Shown piece after piece: positions 33,565 to 41,766 of a stretch of 64,000 nucleotides of DNA. This DNA comes from an uncultured Duncaniella sp. (GTDB lineage Bacteria; Bacteroidota; Bacteroidia; Bacteroidales; Muribaculaceae). Made by a program: the position numbers and the translations under genes. How positions within the stretch are numbered: position 1 is the stretch's first letter; each line of letters begins with the position of its first letter. Location of the stretch: assembly GCA_910586665.1 (NCBI GenBank), contig CAJUIX010000014.1:1-64000 (forward strand). Reading direction: 5' to 3'. Under the pieces are notes generated by a model, which worked only from the letters and a program-made list of their open reading frames with translations, was not told the DNA's origin and did not search any database.

Positions 33565-33607
33565 ATAAGGCAGATTTTCCTTTTTTGAGGTTGCGGCGGG
33601 GGGCGTG

Positions 33608-33779
33608 TCAGACTTCGAAGGCGCTGGGGCTGGTGCCGAACTGCTTCTTGAAGCTGCGGGAGAAGTGGCTCAGCGAGGAGAATCCTGTCATGTCGGATAT
33701 TTCCGAGAGGGTATACTTGTGCTCCTTGATGAGCTCGGCGGCGCGGTTGAGCTTGTAGGTCTTGAAGAAGACCGAGGGG
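33608..33779 (-). pseudogene. AraC-family regulator, C-terminal remnant
   Basis: About 57 codons on the minus strand end in TGA at 33608-33610 and read PSVFFKTYKLNRAAELIKEH, then KYTLSEISDMTGFSSLSHFS, then RSFKKQFGTSPSAFEV. This is the second helix-turn-helix of an AraC-type DNA-binding domain, as in AraC regulators and hybrid two-component sensors of Bacteroidetes. Everything upstream is missing: the sequence changes near 33780 into the opposite-strand GH3 remnant. Without the first helix-turn-helix and the sensor part it cannot work. Confidence 0.85.
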
Positions 33780-33780
33780 G

Positions 33781-34137
33781 GTGAAGGTGACCAACACCGG
33801 CGACCGTCCCGGCAAGGAAATCGTGCAGGTCTATGCCTCCGATTCCCAGGCCAGGGACCGTAACAAGCCAGAGAAGGAGCTTCGCGGTTTCGCGAAGACC
33901 GCCGAGCTTGCTCCCGGCCAGTCGGAGACTGTCAACATCAGCTTCGATGTCAACGACCTGGCGTCGTTTGACGCCGGGAAGTCGGCATGGCGCCGTGATA
34001 CGGGTACTTACTATGTGCTTGTCGGCGCCTCTTCGCGCGACATCCGTTCAACCCTTCCCATCGAGGTGGACGAGAAGGTGACTCCGGCTCCCAACATCCT
34101 CGCCCCCAAGGCGCAGATCAACACCCTCAAACGCTGA
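33781..34137 (+). pseudogene. GH3 beta-glucosidase, C-terminal remnant
   Basis: About 118 codons reading VKVTNTGDRPGKEIVQVYAS, then KPEKELRGFAKTAELAPGQS, then YYVLVGASSRDIRSTLP. This is the fibronectin-III-like C-terminal domain of glycoside hydrolase family 3 enzymes, with a short tail. The catalytic barrel and the second domain are absent. A GTG at 33781 keeps the frame open but lies at the junction and is not a real start. A good terminator still follows. Confidence 0.85.
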
Positions 34138-34163
34138 TTAGATTTTACATATCAATTCTCCTA

Positions 34164-34200
34164 ACAGCCGGGCAAACAACAGCTTGCCCGGCTGTTTTGT
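34164..34200 (+). terminator. Rho-independent terminator behind the GH3 remnant
   Basis: A perfect 12 bp stem ACAGCCGGGCAA (34164-34175) with its complement at 34184-34195, followed by TTTTGT. Confidence 0.9.
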
Positions 34201-34336
34201 ATTGATGATTTGGTTTGATGGCGGACTTGGTTTGATGGCGGGTGTGGGGTTTTTGCAGATTTAGCGGGTTATTTTGATTTCGGTTGTTTCTTCGGTGTCT
34301 TTGGTGAATGAAGGGTGATAGAAGGAAAGGGTGGTT

Positions 34337-35935
34337 TCAGAACGGGGGCTTGTCGACGGTGCGGCCCCAGTTGGCGCGGTCGAGGTTGCGGTAGGAGATG
34401 GCTTCGTGGATGTGGTGGGGGAGGATGGGGGCGGTGACGGCGTCGGCGGTGCTGACTGCGGGGTCGAGGCCGTATTCGAGGTCGGCTATGGTGCGGGCGA
34501 CCTTGAGTATGCGGTCGTAGGCGCGGGCGCTCATGTCGAGCCGCGACATGGCTTCGCGTATGGTTTCGAGGCCGCGGCGGTCGACTATCGCGTGGATTTT
34601 AAGCAGGCGGGAGTTCATCTGGGCGTTGCAGTGGATGCCGCGCTCCGAGGCGAAGCGGAGCGCCTGGATTTCGCGTGCCCTGACGACGCGCTGCTTTATG
34701 GCCTCGCTCTTCTCCTCCTCGCGGGTGGAGGATAGCTCCTCGAAGGCTACGGGGAAGATTTCTACCTGGAGGTCGATGCGGTCGAGCAGCGGACCGGAGA
34801 TTTTGTTGAGGTATTTCTGGACGGCGCCCGGAGTGCAGGTACATTCCTTGGTGGGGTGGTTGTAGTAGCCGCAGGGGCAGGGGTTCATGGAGGCCACGAG
34901 CATGAATCCGGCGGGGTAGTCGATGGTATACTTTGCACGGGCCACGGTGATGCGCCGGTCCTCGAGCGGCTGGCGCATCACTTCGAGCACCTGGCGTGAG
35001 AACTCGGGGAATTCGTCGAGGAAGAGGACGCCGTTGTGGGCGAGCGAAATCTCGCCGGGGGCCGGGTTGGTGCCTCCGCCGACGAGCGCCACGGGGGAGA
35101 TGGTGTGGTGGGGAGCACGATAGGGTCGCGAGGTCATGAGCCTTGAGCCGCTGCGAAGCTTCCCGGCCACGGAGTGAATCTTGGTGGTCTCCAGGGCCTC
35201 CGCGAGAGTCAGCGGGGGTAGTATGGTCGGGAGGCGCTTGGCCATCATCGACTTGCCGGCACCCGGAGGACCGACCATGAGCAGGTTGTGGCCCCCGGCG
35301 CAGGCCACCTCGAAGGCACGCTTGACATTCTCCTGCCCCTTGACTTCCGAAAAGTCGCAATCGAAGACAGCCGATGCGCGCGCAAACTCCTCGCGGGTGT
35401 TGACCACCACCGGCTGCGGCGCGCTCTTGCCGCTGACGAAGTCTATGACCTCGCGAAGTGTCCCCATTCCGTAGACAGCGAGATTGTTGACCACGGCAGC
35501 CTCCGTCGCGTTGGCCATAGGGACTATCATCCCCTTGAAGCCAAGCTCGCGGGCCTTTATGGCCATAGGGAGGACGCCCTTGATAGGGAGGATTGAGCCG
35601 TCGAGCGACAGCTCGCCCATAATCATGAGAGCGTCAAGCGGTTCTACGGGCTGGATCTGCTCGCAGGCGGTGAGTAGCCCGAGCGCAATCGGGAGGTCGT
35701 AGGCCGCGCCCTCCTTCCTGACATCGGCGGGGGAGAGGTTGACCACTATCCTGCGCCGCGGCCATTTGTAGCCGGTCTGCGTTATGGCCGAGAGGACACG
35801 CTGGTAGCTCTCCTTGACGGCGGTGTCGGCCATGCCGACGAGCGAGAACTGCACGCCGGACTCGGCCACGATTTCGATTGTGATGACGAGCGCGTCGATG
35901 CCGTGGACGGCCGCGCCGTAGGTCTTGATAAGCAT
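34337..35935 (-). CDS. comM: YifB/ComM-family Mg-chelatase-like AAA+ ATPase
   Basis: AAA+ protein of 532 residues. The N-terminal ChlI-like domain (about 20-145) opens GIDALVITIEIVAESGVQFS. A Mg-chelatase ATPase core carries Walker A GPPGAGKSMMAKRLP (about 220-234) and Walker B FLDEFPEF (about 303-310). A C-terminal Mg-chelatase-like helical domain ends the protein. ComM is a helicase promoting branch migration during integration of transformed DNA; in this family that role is known from naturally competent bacteria, here it is inferred. It lies 46 bases behind metH on the same strand. Confidence 0.92.
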   Translation of the reverse strand: MLIKTYGAAVHGIDALVITIEIVAESGVQFSLVGMADTAVKESYQRVLSAITQTGYKWPRRRIVVNLSPADVRKEGAAYDLPIALGLLTACEQIQPVEPLDALMIMGELSLDGSILPIKGVLPMAIKARELGFKGMIVPMANATEAAVVNNLAVYGMGTLREVIDFVSGKSAPQPVVVNTREEFARASAVFDCDFSEVKGQENVKRAFEVACAGGHNLLMVGPPGAGKSMMAKRLPTILPPLTLAEALETTKIHSVAGKLRSGSRLMTSRPYRAPHHTISPVALVGGGTNPAPGEISLAHNGVLFLDEFPEFSRQVLEVMRQPLEDRRITVARAKYTIDYPAGFMLVASMNPCPCGYYNHPTKECTCTPGAVQKYLNKISGPLLDRIDLQVEIFPVAFEELSSTREEEKSEAIKQRVVRAREIQALRFASERGIHCNAQMNSRLLKIHAIVDRRGLETIREAMSRLDMSARAYDRILKVARTIADLEYGLDPAVSTADAVTAPILPHHIHEAISYRNLDRANWGRTVDKPPF

Positions 35936-35981
35936 TGTGTCAGGTATTAGTCAGGTATTGGCGTAAAGTGCGGGGAGGGTG

Positions 35982-38900
35982 TCAGCGGAAGTAGGCCGCC
36001 TCGGGGTGGGCTATGTATAGGCCGCAGACGGTGGCCGACGGCTCCATTGCGCCGTTTTCGGTCAGGCTGACGCCTATCTCCCCGAGGGAGAGGAGCGAGT
36101 CGAGGGTGAAGGTCAGGCGCTGGTCGGGGAGGGAGGGGTAGCCGACGGCGGGACGGATGCCGCGGTAGCGGGACTGGAAGAGTTCTTTCAGGCTGAGGTC
36201 CTCCTGCGGCGCGTAGCCCCAAAATTCGCGGCGCACCTTGGCGTGGAGCCACTCCGAGGCGGCCTCGGCGAGGCGGTGGGCCAGGCTCTGCACGAGCAGG
36301 GAGCCGTAGGAGTCATTCTTGCTTTCATAAGCGGCCCGCTGTGCCGATAGGTCGACAGTTACGGCGAAGGCTCCGGCATAGTCACCCTTTTCAAGGATGA
36401 AGTCGGCCAGTGAGCGCGACGGCTCTCCGGGTGCGAGGGCGCGGGTGCGGAAGGCTGGGATGCGGACGCCGTCGATGATGATGTCGTCGGCCTCGCGGTG
36501 AGCTTCGGCAAGGTTGATGACGGCGCGGCATGTCGCCCCGGAGCGGGAGAGCAACGCCAGGAGGGCCGAGGCGTCGGCGTAGAGCTTCAGGACCTCCTCT
36601 CCTTTGGCGGGATTGGCCGCACAGTGCTGCTCAATCCACGCACGGCGGCAGGAGGGGCAGTCGTGGATTGAGGCGACAGATGCAAAGTCGCCCGGCATCT
36701 TCCATGCGTTGAAGAAGGAGCGCCAGTTGATGTAGGGCACCACCTCTTCCACCTGTATGTCAAGCAGAGTCCTTCCCGCATGGGCGGGAGGGACGGGGGT
36801 GTATTCCTTCGAGGGCTTCCATGCGCGGCGGCGCGCCTCGTCGAGGCTCACTTCGGGACAGCGGCGGAGGCGCTCCCTCTCGCGCAGGGCTTCATATTCC
36901 TTGTTTATATCCTCGATGCAGGCCTCGCGGGTCGAGGAGTTGAGCAGGCGGGCGGCTATGAGCGGATTTTGTGCCGCGTCGGCGACATGGATGACCACTC
37001 CCGAATAGCAGGGGGCAATCTTTACGGCCGTGTGGAGCTTCGAGGTGGTGGCTCCCCCGACCATGACCGGGATTTTCAGCCCTCGGCTCTCCATGAGGCT
37101 GACCACGCGTATCATCTCGTCGAGCGAGGGGGTGATGAGGCCTGAGAGACACACGAAGTCCGGCTTCTCTTCGAGAGCGGTGCTGACAATTTTCTCTGCC
37201 GGCACCATGACGCCGAGGTCTATGACTTCATAGTTATTGCAGGCGAGGACAATGGATACGATGTTCTTGCCGATGTCGTGGACGTCACCCTTGACGGTGG
37301 CAAAAATGACCTTGCCGGCCTTCGCGGCACCCTTTTTGCTTTTTTCGAGGGCGGGGGTGAGGATGCTGACAGCCTGCTTCATGGTGCGCGCGGTTTTGAC
37401 CACCTGCGGGAGGAACATCTTGCCTTCGCCGAAGAGCTCGCCGACACGATTCATTCCCTCCATGAGTGGGCCGTCGATGATGGCGACGGCGTCGGTGTAG
37501 GTCTCGAGCGCCTCGCCGAGGTCGGCTTCGAGGTGGTCCGGGAGGCCTCTGACGAGGGCGGTGACGAGGCGCTCGCGGAGGGGCATCTTGTGCCATGAGT
37601 CCTCGTGGTTTTCCTGAGAGGAGCCCCGGTCGGCATCCTCCTTCTTGGCAAGCATCTGGCGCGCATGCTCAATCAGCTCGTCGGGTGCCTCCTCACGGCG
37701 GCAGAGGACCACGTCCTCGATGAGCGAGCGCAGTCCCGGCTCGATGTCCTCGTAGGTGACGGCGGAGGCTGGGTTGACGATGGCCATGTCCATGCCGGCG
37801 GCTATGGCGTGGTAGAGGAAGACGGCGTGCATGGCCTCGCGCAGGTAGTTGTTGCCGCGGAAGGAGAAGGAGAGATTGCTCACGCCGCCGCTCACCTTGG
37901 CTCCCGGCAGGTTGGCCTTGATCCATTCCGTGGCGCGGATGAAGTCGAGGGCATAGCTGTCATGCTCGCGGATGCCGGTGGCGATGGCGAGTATGTTGGG
38001 GTCGAAGATAATATCCTCCGGGTCGAAACCGGCGCGGCCGGTCAGCAGACGGTAGGCGCGGGCGCAAATCTCAATCTTGCGCTCGAAAGTGTCGGCCTGG
38101 CCCTCCTCGTCGAAGGCCATGACCACGGTCGCGGCACCGAGCCGTCTGAGGCGGCAGGCGTGGCTGATGAAGGCCTCCTCACCCTCCTTCAGGGATATAG
38201 AGTTGACTATCGGCTTACCCTGCACGCATTTGAGGGCGGCCTCGATGACTTCCCACTTCGAGGAGTCGATCATCACCGGCACACGCGCGATGTCAGGCTC
38301 GGAGGCTATGAGGTTGAGGAAACGGCACATCTCCTTGCGGGCGTCCATCATGCCGTCGTCCATGTTGATGTCGATGACCTGCGCGCCGTCTTCGACCTGC
38401 TTGCGGGCTATGGCGACGGCCTCATCGCTCTTACCCTCCTTGATGAGGCGGAGGAATTTGCGTGAGCCGGCCACGTTGCAGCGCTCGCCGATGTTGACGA
38501 AGAGGGAGCCGGGGGTGATGTCGACGGCTTCGAGGCCGGATATGTGCATCCCCTGTTCCTTTTTGGGGACAGTGCGGGGGCGCTTCCCCTTTGCGACGGC
38601 TGCGATGGCCGCTATGTGGGCGGGGGTGGTGCCGCAGCATCCGCCGACGATGTTGAGCAGCCCCTCGTCGATGAAGCTTCCGAGCGTGGAGGCCATTTTT
38701 TCAGGGGTGTCGCCATACAGCCCCATAGAGTCGGGGAGTCCGGCGTTGGGGTGGCAGCTTACGGGACAGGGGGCGGTGCGGGCCAGCTCGGCGACATGGC
38801 TCTTCATGGCCTCCGCCCCGGTGGAGCAGTTGATGCCTACAGATATAATAGGTGTGTGGCTGATTGAGGCGAGGAAGGCTTTGAGGGTCTGGCCGGAGAA

Positions 38901-39551
38901 GGTGCGTCCGTCGGGGCCGGAGACAGTGACCGACACCATTACGGGGAACTCTCTTCCAGCACTCTCCATAGCCTCGCGGGCGGCGTCGAGCCCGGCTTTA
39001 AGGTTGAGAGTGTCGAAGACCGTCTCGAAGAGGAGGAGGTCGACACCACCCTCTATCAGTGCGGAAATCTGTTCGAGGTAGGCACGGAAGAGGTCGTCGT
39101 AGGTGACGGCGCGGAGGGCTGGGTCGCTGACGTCGGGGCTCATCGAGGCCGTCTTGTTGGTCGGGCCTATCGAGCCGGCCACCCAGACGGTCTTCCCGGT
39201 CATTTCCTTATGCCGGTCGGCCACGCGGCGCGCCAGGCGTGCGCCATCGCGGTTGATTTCGGCGACGAGGGCCTCCATGCCGTAGTCAGCCATTGATATG
39301 GCGTTGGCATTGAAGGTGTCGGTGCTGATTATGTCGGCACCGGCCTTGATATAGTCCTCCGCGATGCCGGCTATGATGTCGGGACGCGTGAGGACGAGCA
39401 GGTCGTTGTTGCCCTTCAGGTCACAGGGCCATGAGGCGAAGCGGCTGCCCCGGAAGTCGGCCTCGGTGAGGCCGGCTGACTGGATCATTGTGCCGATGGC
39501 ACCGTCAAGTACTATGATGCGCTCCCGGAGGAGCTGTGAGAGTTCGTCCAA
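35982..39551 (-). CDS. metH: Cobalamin-dependent methionine synthase
   Basis: Full-length MetH of 1189 residues that transfers a methyl group from methyl-tetrahydrofolate to homocysteine via B12. Domains in order: the homocysteine-binding barrel (about 1-310, zinc ligands in GGCCGT), the pterin-binding barrel (about 340-600, NIGERCNVAGSRKF), the cobalamin cap and Rossmann domains (about 640-870, with the axial His in GDVHDIGKN near 752) and the activation domain (about 900-1189, PAVGYPSLPDQ near 1125). No B12 riboswitch was seen; the gene sits 17 bases behind the SGNH esterase gene and shares its promoter. Confidence 0.97.
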   Translation of the reverse strand: MDELSQLLRERIIVLDGAIGTMIQSAGLTEADFRGSRFASWPCDLKGNNDLLVLTRPDIIAGIAEDYIKAGADIISTDTFNANAISMADYGMEALVAEINRDGARLARRVADRHKEMTGKTVWVAGSIGPTNKTASMSPDVSDPALRAVTYDDLFRAYLEQISALIEGGVDLLLFETVFDTLNLKAGLDAAREAMESAGREFPVMVSVTVSGPDGRTFSGQTLKAFLASISHTPIISVGINCSTGAEAMKSHVAELARTAPCPVSCHPNAGLPDSMGLYGDTPEKMASTLGSFIDEGLLNIVGGCCGTTPAHIAAIAAVAKGKRPRTVPKKEQGMHISGLEAVDITPGSLFVNIGERCNVAGSRKFLRLIKEGKSDEAVAIARKQVEDGAQVIDINMDDGMMDARKEMCRFLNLIASEPDIARVPVMIDSSKWEVIEAALKCVQGKPIVNSISLKEGEEAFISHACRLRRLGAATVVMAFDEEGQADTFERKIEICARAYRLLTGRAGFDPEDIIFDPNILAIATGIREHDSYALDFIRATEWIKANLPGAKVSGGVSNLSFSFRGNNYLREAMHAVFLYHAIAAGMDMAIVNPASAVTYEDIEPGLRSLIEDVVLCRREEAPDELIEHARQMLAKKEDADRGSSQENHEDSWHKMPLRERLVTALVRGLPDHLEADLGEALETYTDAVAIIDGPLMEGMNRVGELFGEGKMFLPQVVKTARTMKQAVSILTPALEKSKKGAAKAGKVIFATVKGDVHDIGKNIVSIVLACNNYEVIDLGVMVPAEKIVSTALEEKPDFVCLSGLITPSLDEMIRVVSLMESRGLKIPVMVGGATTSKLHTAVKIAPCYSGVVIHVADAAQNPLIAARLLNSSTREACIEDINKEYEALRERERLRRCPEVSLDEARRRAWKPSKEYTPVPPAHAGRTLLDIQVEEVVPYINWRSFFNAWKMPGDFASVASIHDCPSCRRAWIEQHCAANPAKGEEVLKLYADASALLALLSRSGATCRAVINLAEAHREADDIIIDGVRIPAFRTRALAPGEPSRSLADFILEKGDYAGAFAVTVDLSAQRAAYESKNDSYGSLLVQSLAHRLAEAASEWLHAKVRREFWGYAPQEDLSLKELFQSRYRGIRPAVGYPSLPDQRLTFTLDSLLSLGEIGVSLTENGAMEPSATVCGLYIAHPEAAYFR

Positions 39552-39568
39552 TGTTACTAAAGGTTGTT

Positions 39569-40648
39569 TCAGTGTTTGAGAGTGCGGAGGAAGCTTGTCA
39601 GCTCGGCTGCATTTTTTGCCGCCTGTGCCTTGGAGGGGTGATAGTCGGCACCGTAGCCCAGCTCGCCGGTCTGCTCCGACATGTCGAAGCGGTAGATGCG
39701 CTCATTCTTGTCGGCGAGGCGGTCGAGAACCTCCTTGACGTCTTCGAGCTGCTTGCCGTGGAGCATAGGGCCTGTCAGGAGCACGATTTTGGCCTGCGGC
39801 TGGAGCATGGTCAGGTGGACGAGAAACTTCCTGTAGGCCTCCTCGAAGAGATTTATGTCATAGTTGTCGAGCGACATGTCGTTTGTGCCGAGGTTGATGC
39901 AGATGATGTCGGGGCGGAATGAGCGGTGGTCCCAGAAGTGGTCGCGGTTGTAAAGGAGGGTGTAGTCATACTCTCCGGGCATGCGTTGCTCGGGAGTGCC
40001 CTCGCGGGGGCCACCGTAGCTGCGATACATGCCGATGCCCGAGCGGGCCACGATGTTGAAGTCGGCGTTGAGGGCGCGGGCAGTGAGGTAGGCGTAGCCG
40101 AGGGTGTTGTTCTCGGTGTCGTAGGAGAAGTGGACCTGTGCGCTGTCGGCCTCGGTGCCGTAGCCGCAGGTGATGGAGTTGCCGATGAATTCAAGCCTGA
40201 GTTTGGGTCGCTCGGGGGCGGGGAGTATCTTGGCTCCGGGGCCTGAAATTTCGAAGCCGCGGAACTCGGGGTGCTTCTCGTAGCCCTCGATGGCATAGGC
40301 GACCCTGAGCGAGTGGGGTCCTGTGGAGAGGGTGTCGACGAGATTTATAATCGAATCATTGTCGGTGAAGTTGATTTTGAAGGGCTCGTAGTCATCAATC
40401 TCTACCATGAACTGTCCGCTACCGGGCGATGCGGCCATAGCTATACCGCTCCCCTCGAAGTTGAGCATGGCGGTGGTGCCGGGATAGGTGAATGTCGGAG
40501 CGGTGGAGTCGGTGGTGAGTATGCGCCCCATGTAGAGGATGCCGGGGTCGTCAGGATTGATTTTTACAGTCTTGGAGCCGGAGCAGGCAGTGATTGCGAC
40601 ACTTGCCGATAATAGTATTGCAGCTGTGTAGAGATGTCTAAGATTCAT
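39569..40648 (-). CDS. SGNH/GDSL hydrolase, CE2-like lipoprotein esterase
   Basis: A 359-residue lipoprotein (lipobox ITAC, Cys near 22). An N-terminal beta-sandwich (about 30-145) is followed by an SGNH hydrolase domain (about 150-355): block I GNSITCGYG with the catalytic Ser, GIGMYRSYGG, block III NLGTND and the catalytic pair in DYHPS near 340. This two-domain order is that of carbohydrate esterase family 2, which removes acetyl groups from polysaccharides. It is an odd first partner for metH and comM. Confidence 0.88.
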   Translation of the reverse strand: MNLRHLYTAAILLSASVAITACSGSKTVKINPDDPGILYMGRILTTDSTAPTFTYPGTTAMLNFEGSGIAMAASPGSGQFMVEIDDYEPFKINFTDNDSIINLVDTLSTGPHSLRVAYAIEGYEKHPEFRGFEISGPGAKILPAPERPKLRLEFIGNSITCGYGTEADSAQVHFSYDTENNTLGYAYLTARALNADFNIVARSGIGMYRSYGGPREGTPEQRMPGEYDYTLLYNRDHFWDHRSFRPDIICINLGTNDMSLDNYDINLFEEAYRKFLVHLTMLQPQAKIVLLTGPMLHGKQLEDVKEVLDRLADKNERIYRFDMSEQTGELGYGADYHPSKAQAAKNAAELTSFLRTLKH

Positions 40649-40704
40649 AGCGGGATGTACCTTGTTGAAAAACGGTGGTTAGAGGGTTGTTGTAAGCGTG
40701 ATTA

Positions 40705-40736
40705 CAAAAATAGCTCCAAAATCTCTGACTTGCAAA
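40705..40736 (-). promoter_or_regulatory. Promoter of the esterase-metH-comM operon
   Basis: On the minus strand TTTG (plus 40733-40736) and TATTTTTG (plus 40705-40712) are separated by 20 bases, matching both Bacteroidetes elements. Confidence 0.7.
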
Positions 40737-40793
40737 GAAAAATGAAAAATAGATTGAAGAGATGAATAAAAAGAGCGATTTTTTTGTCAAATA

Positions 40794-40825
40794 CTTGCAA
40801 TTCACCTGATTTTCGATTACCTTTG
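40794..40825 (+). promoter_or_regulatory. Promoter of rplS
   Basis: CTTG at 40794-40797 and TACCTTTG at 40818-40825 with 20 bases between. The 75-base leader contains CCTGCGAATATTGC (40860-40873), which also occurs at 749-762 beside a dispersed repeat. Confidence 0.7.
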
Positions 40826-40906
40826 CAGCCGATTTCGCAATCTCTGGCAGGACATGCAGCCTGCGAATATTGCGAGTAGTGTTAACATTTTTAATTTTCA
40901 AGAAAA

Positions 40907-41266
40907 ATGGACTTAATTAAAGTTGCTGAAGAAGCTTTTGCCACAGGCAAACAGCACCCCGACTTCCAGCCCGGCGACACTATCACTGTGGCTTACCGCA
41001 TCAAGGAAGGTAACAAGGAGCGTATCCAGCAGTACCGTGGTGTTGTCATCCGCATTTCAGGCGAAGGAAACAAGCGTCGCTTCACTGTCCGCAAGATTTC
41101 CGACAACATCGGCGTTGAGCGTATCTTCCCCATCGAGTCACCCTTTATCGACTCTATCACCATCAACAAGTATGGTAAGGTACGCCGTGCCAAACTCTAC
41201 TATCTACGCAACCTCACAGGCAAGAAGGCCCGTATCAAGGAGCGCCGCGTAGTGAAAAAGGCATAA
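40907..41266 (+). CDS. rplS: 50S ribosomal protein L19
   Basis: Ribosomal protein of 119 residues at the interface between the large and small subunits. Family sequence is evident: FQPGDTITVAYRIKEGNKER, YRGVVIRISG, then RRFTVRKISDNIGVERIFP and the basic tail KKARIKERRVVKKA. The start at 40907 gives the normal length. It has its own promoter and a double terminator, and no ribosomal or tRNA-modifying neighbours (no rpsP or trmD here), as is usual in Bacteroidales. Confidence 0.97.
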   Translation: MDLIKVAEEAFATGKQHPDFQPGDTITVAYRIKEGNKERIQQYRGVVIRISGEGNKRRFTVRKISDNIGVERIFPIESPFIDSITINKYGKVRRAKLYYLRNLTGKKARIKERRVVKKA

Positions 41267-41288
41267 ATATTAGTTTGAATACCCGCCC

Positions 41289-41376
41289 GTCCGGGCGTCC
41301 CCCAACTCCATCGCCCGGACACACAAAGAGCCACAGGCCCTATCATCGTGAGGTGAAAAAGCACTGATGGCTCTTT
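41289..41376 (+). terminator. Tandem terminator hairpins behind rplS
   Basis: The first hairpin pairs GTCCGGGCG (41289-41297) with CGCCCGGAC (41312-41320). The second pairs AAAGAGCCA (41325-41333) with TGGCTCTTT (41368-41376). The second can also end the opposing small gene at 41419-41562. Confidence 0.75.
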
Positions 41377-41418
41377 AACTTTCCATTTTTTGACTAATTA
41401 GATAGTTGTCGGGCTGTG

Positions 41419-41562
41419 TCACAGCGGTGCCACGAAGGCGGCCACGTCGGTGTCGCCAAGGAAATCGGCGACGGTAAGCCACAGCATAAGCAGGATAATC
41501 AGCACCACCACTCCGATGGCGAGCCATACCGTAGTCCTTGATTTTGTCTTTCTCTCGCTCAT
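41419..41562 (-). CDS. Small single-span membrane protein (47 aa)
   Basis: A minus-strand ATG-TGA frame encodes MSERKTKSRTTVWLAIGVVV, then LIILLMLWLTVADFLGDTDV, then AAFVAPL. A basic N-terminus is followed by a single strong membrane helix (about 13-32) and a short acidic then hydrophobic tail, so the N-terminus should stay in the cytoplasm. I know no named family. It converges on rplS and shares its terminator region. A longer overlapping frame (41375-41602) is less protein-like. The coherent basic-hydrophobic-acidic order is what supports it. Confidence 0.6.
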   Translation of the reverse strand: MSERKTKSRTTVWLAIGVVVLIILLMLWLTVADFLGDTDVAAFVAPL

Positions 41563-41766
41563 AAATAATGGAATATTTAAATAGTTTGTAGTAATAACAC
41601 ACTCGCTGCCCTAAAAGTTGCGTTAAGTTTTTTTAGCTCAAAAATCGAGTCACGGTGGCGCCGGGAGGCGTTATAATAGGTAAAAAGATCCAGATATCCG
41701 AATCACGTTTTCGATTTTGTGCGCATAGGCGCATAGAGCTATGTCTAAGTTAAAGAACTATTTATT

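Noticed and set aside
33289..33607. Possible insertion sequence because of the long inverted repeat
   Set aside because: No transposase frame between the arms (89 bases only), and the arms are two head-to-head copies of a repeat family rather than terminal repeats of one element.
37605..39081. Long plus-strand frames opposite metH
   Set aside because: Antisense shadows of metH; the minus-strand product has every MetH motif in order.
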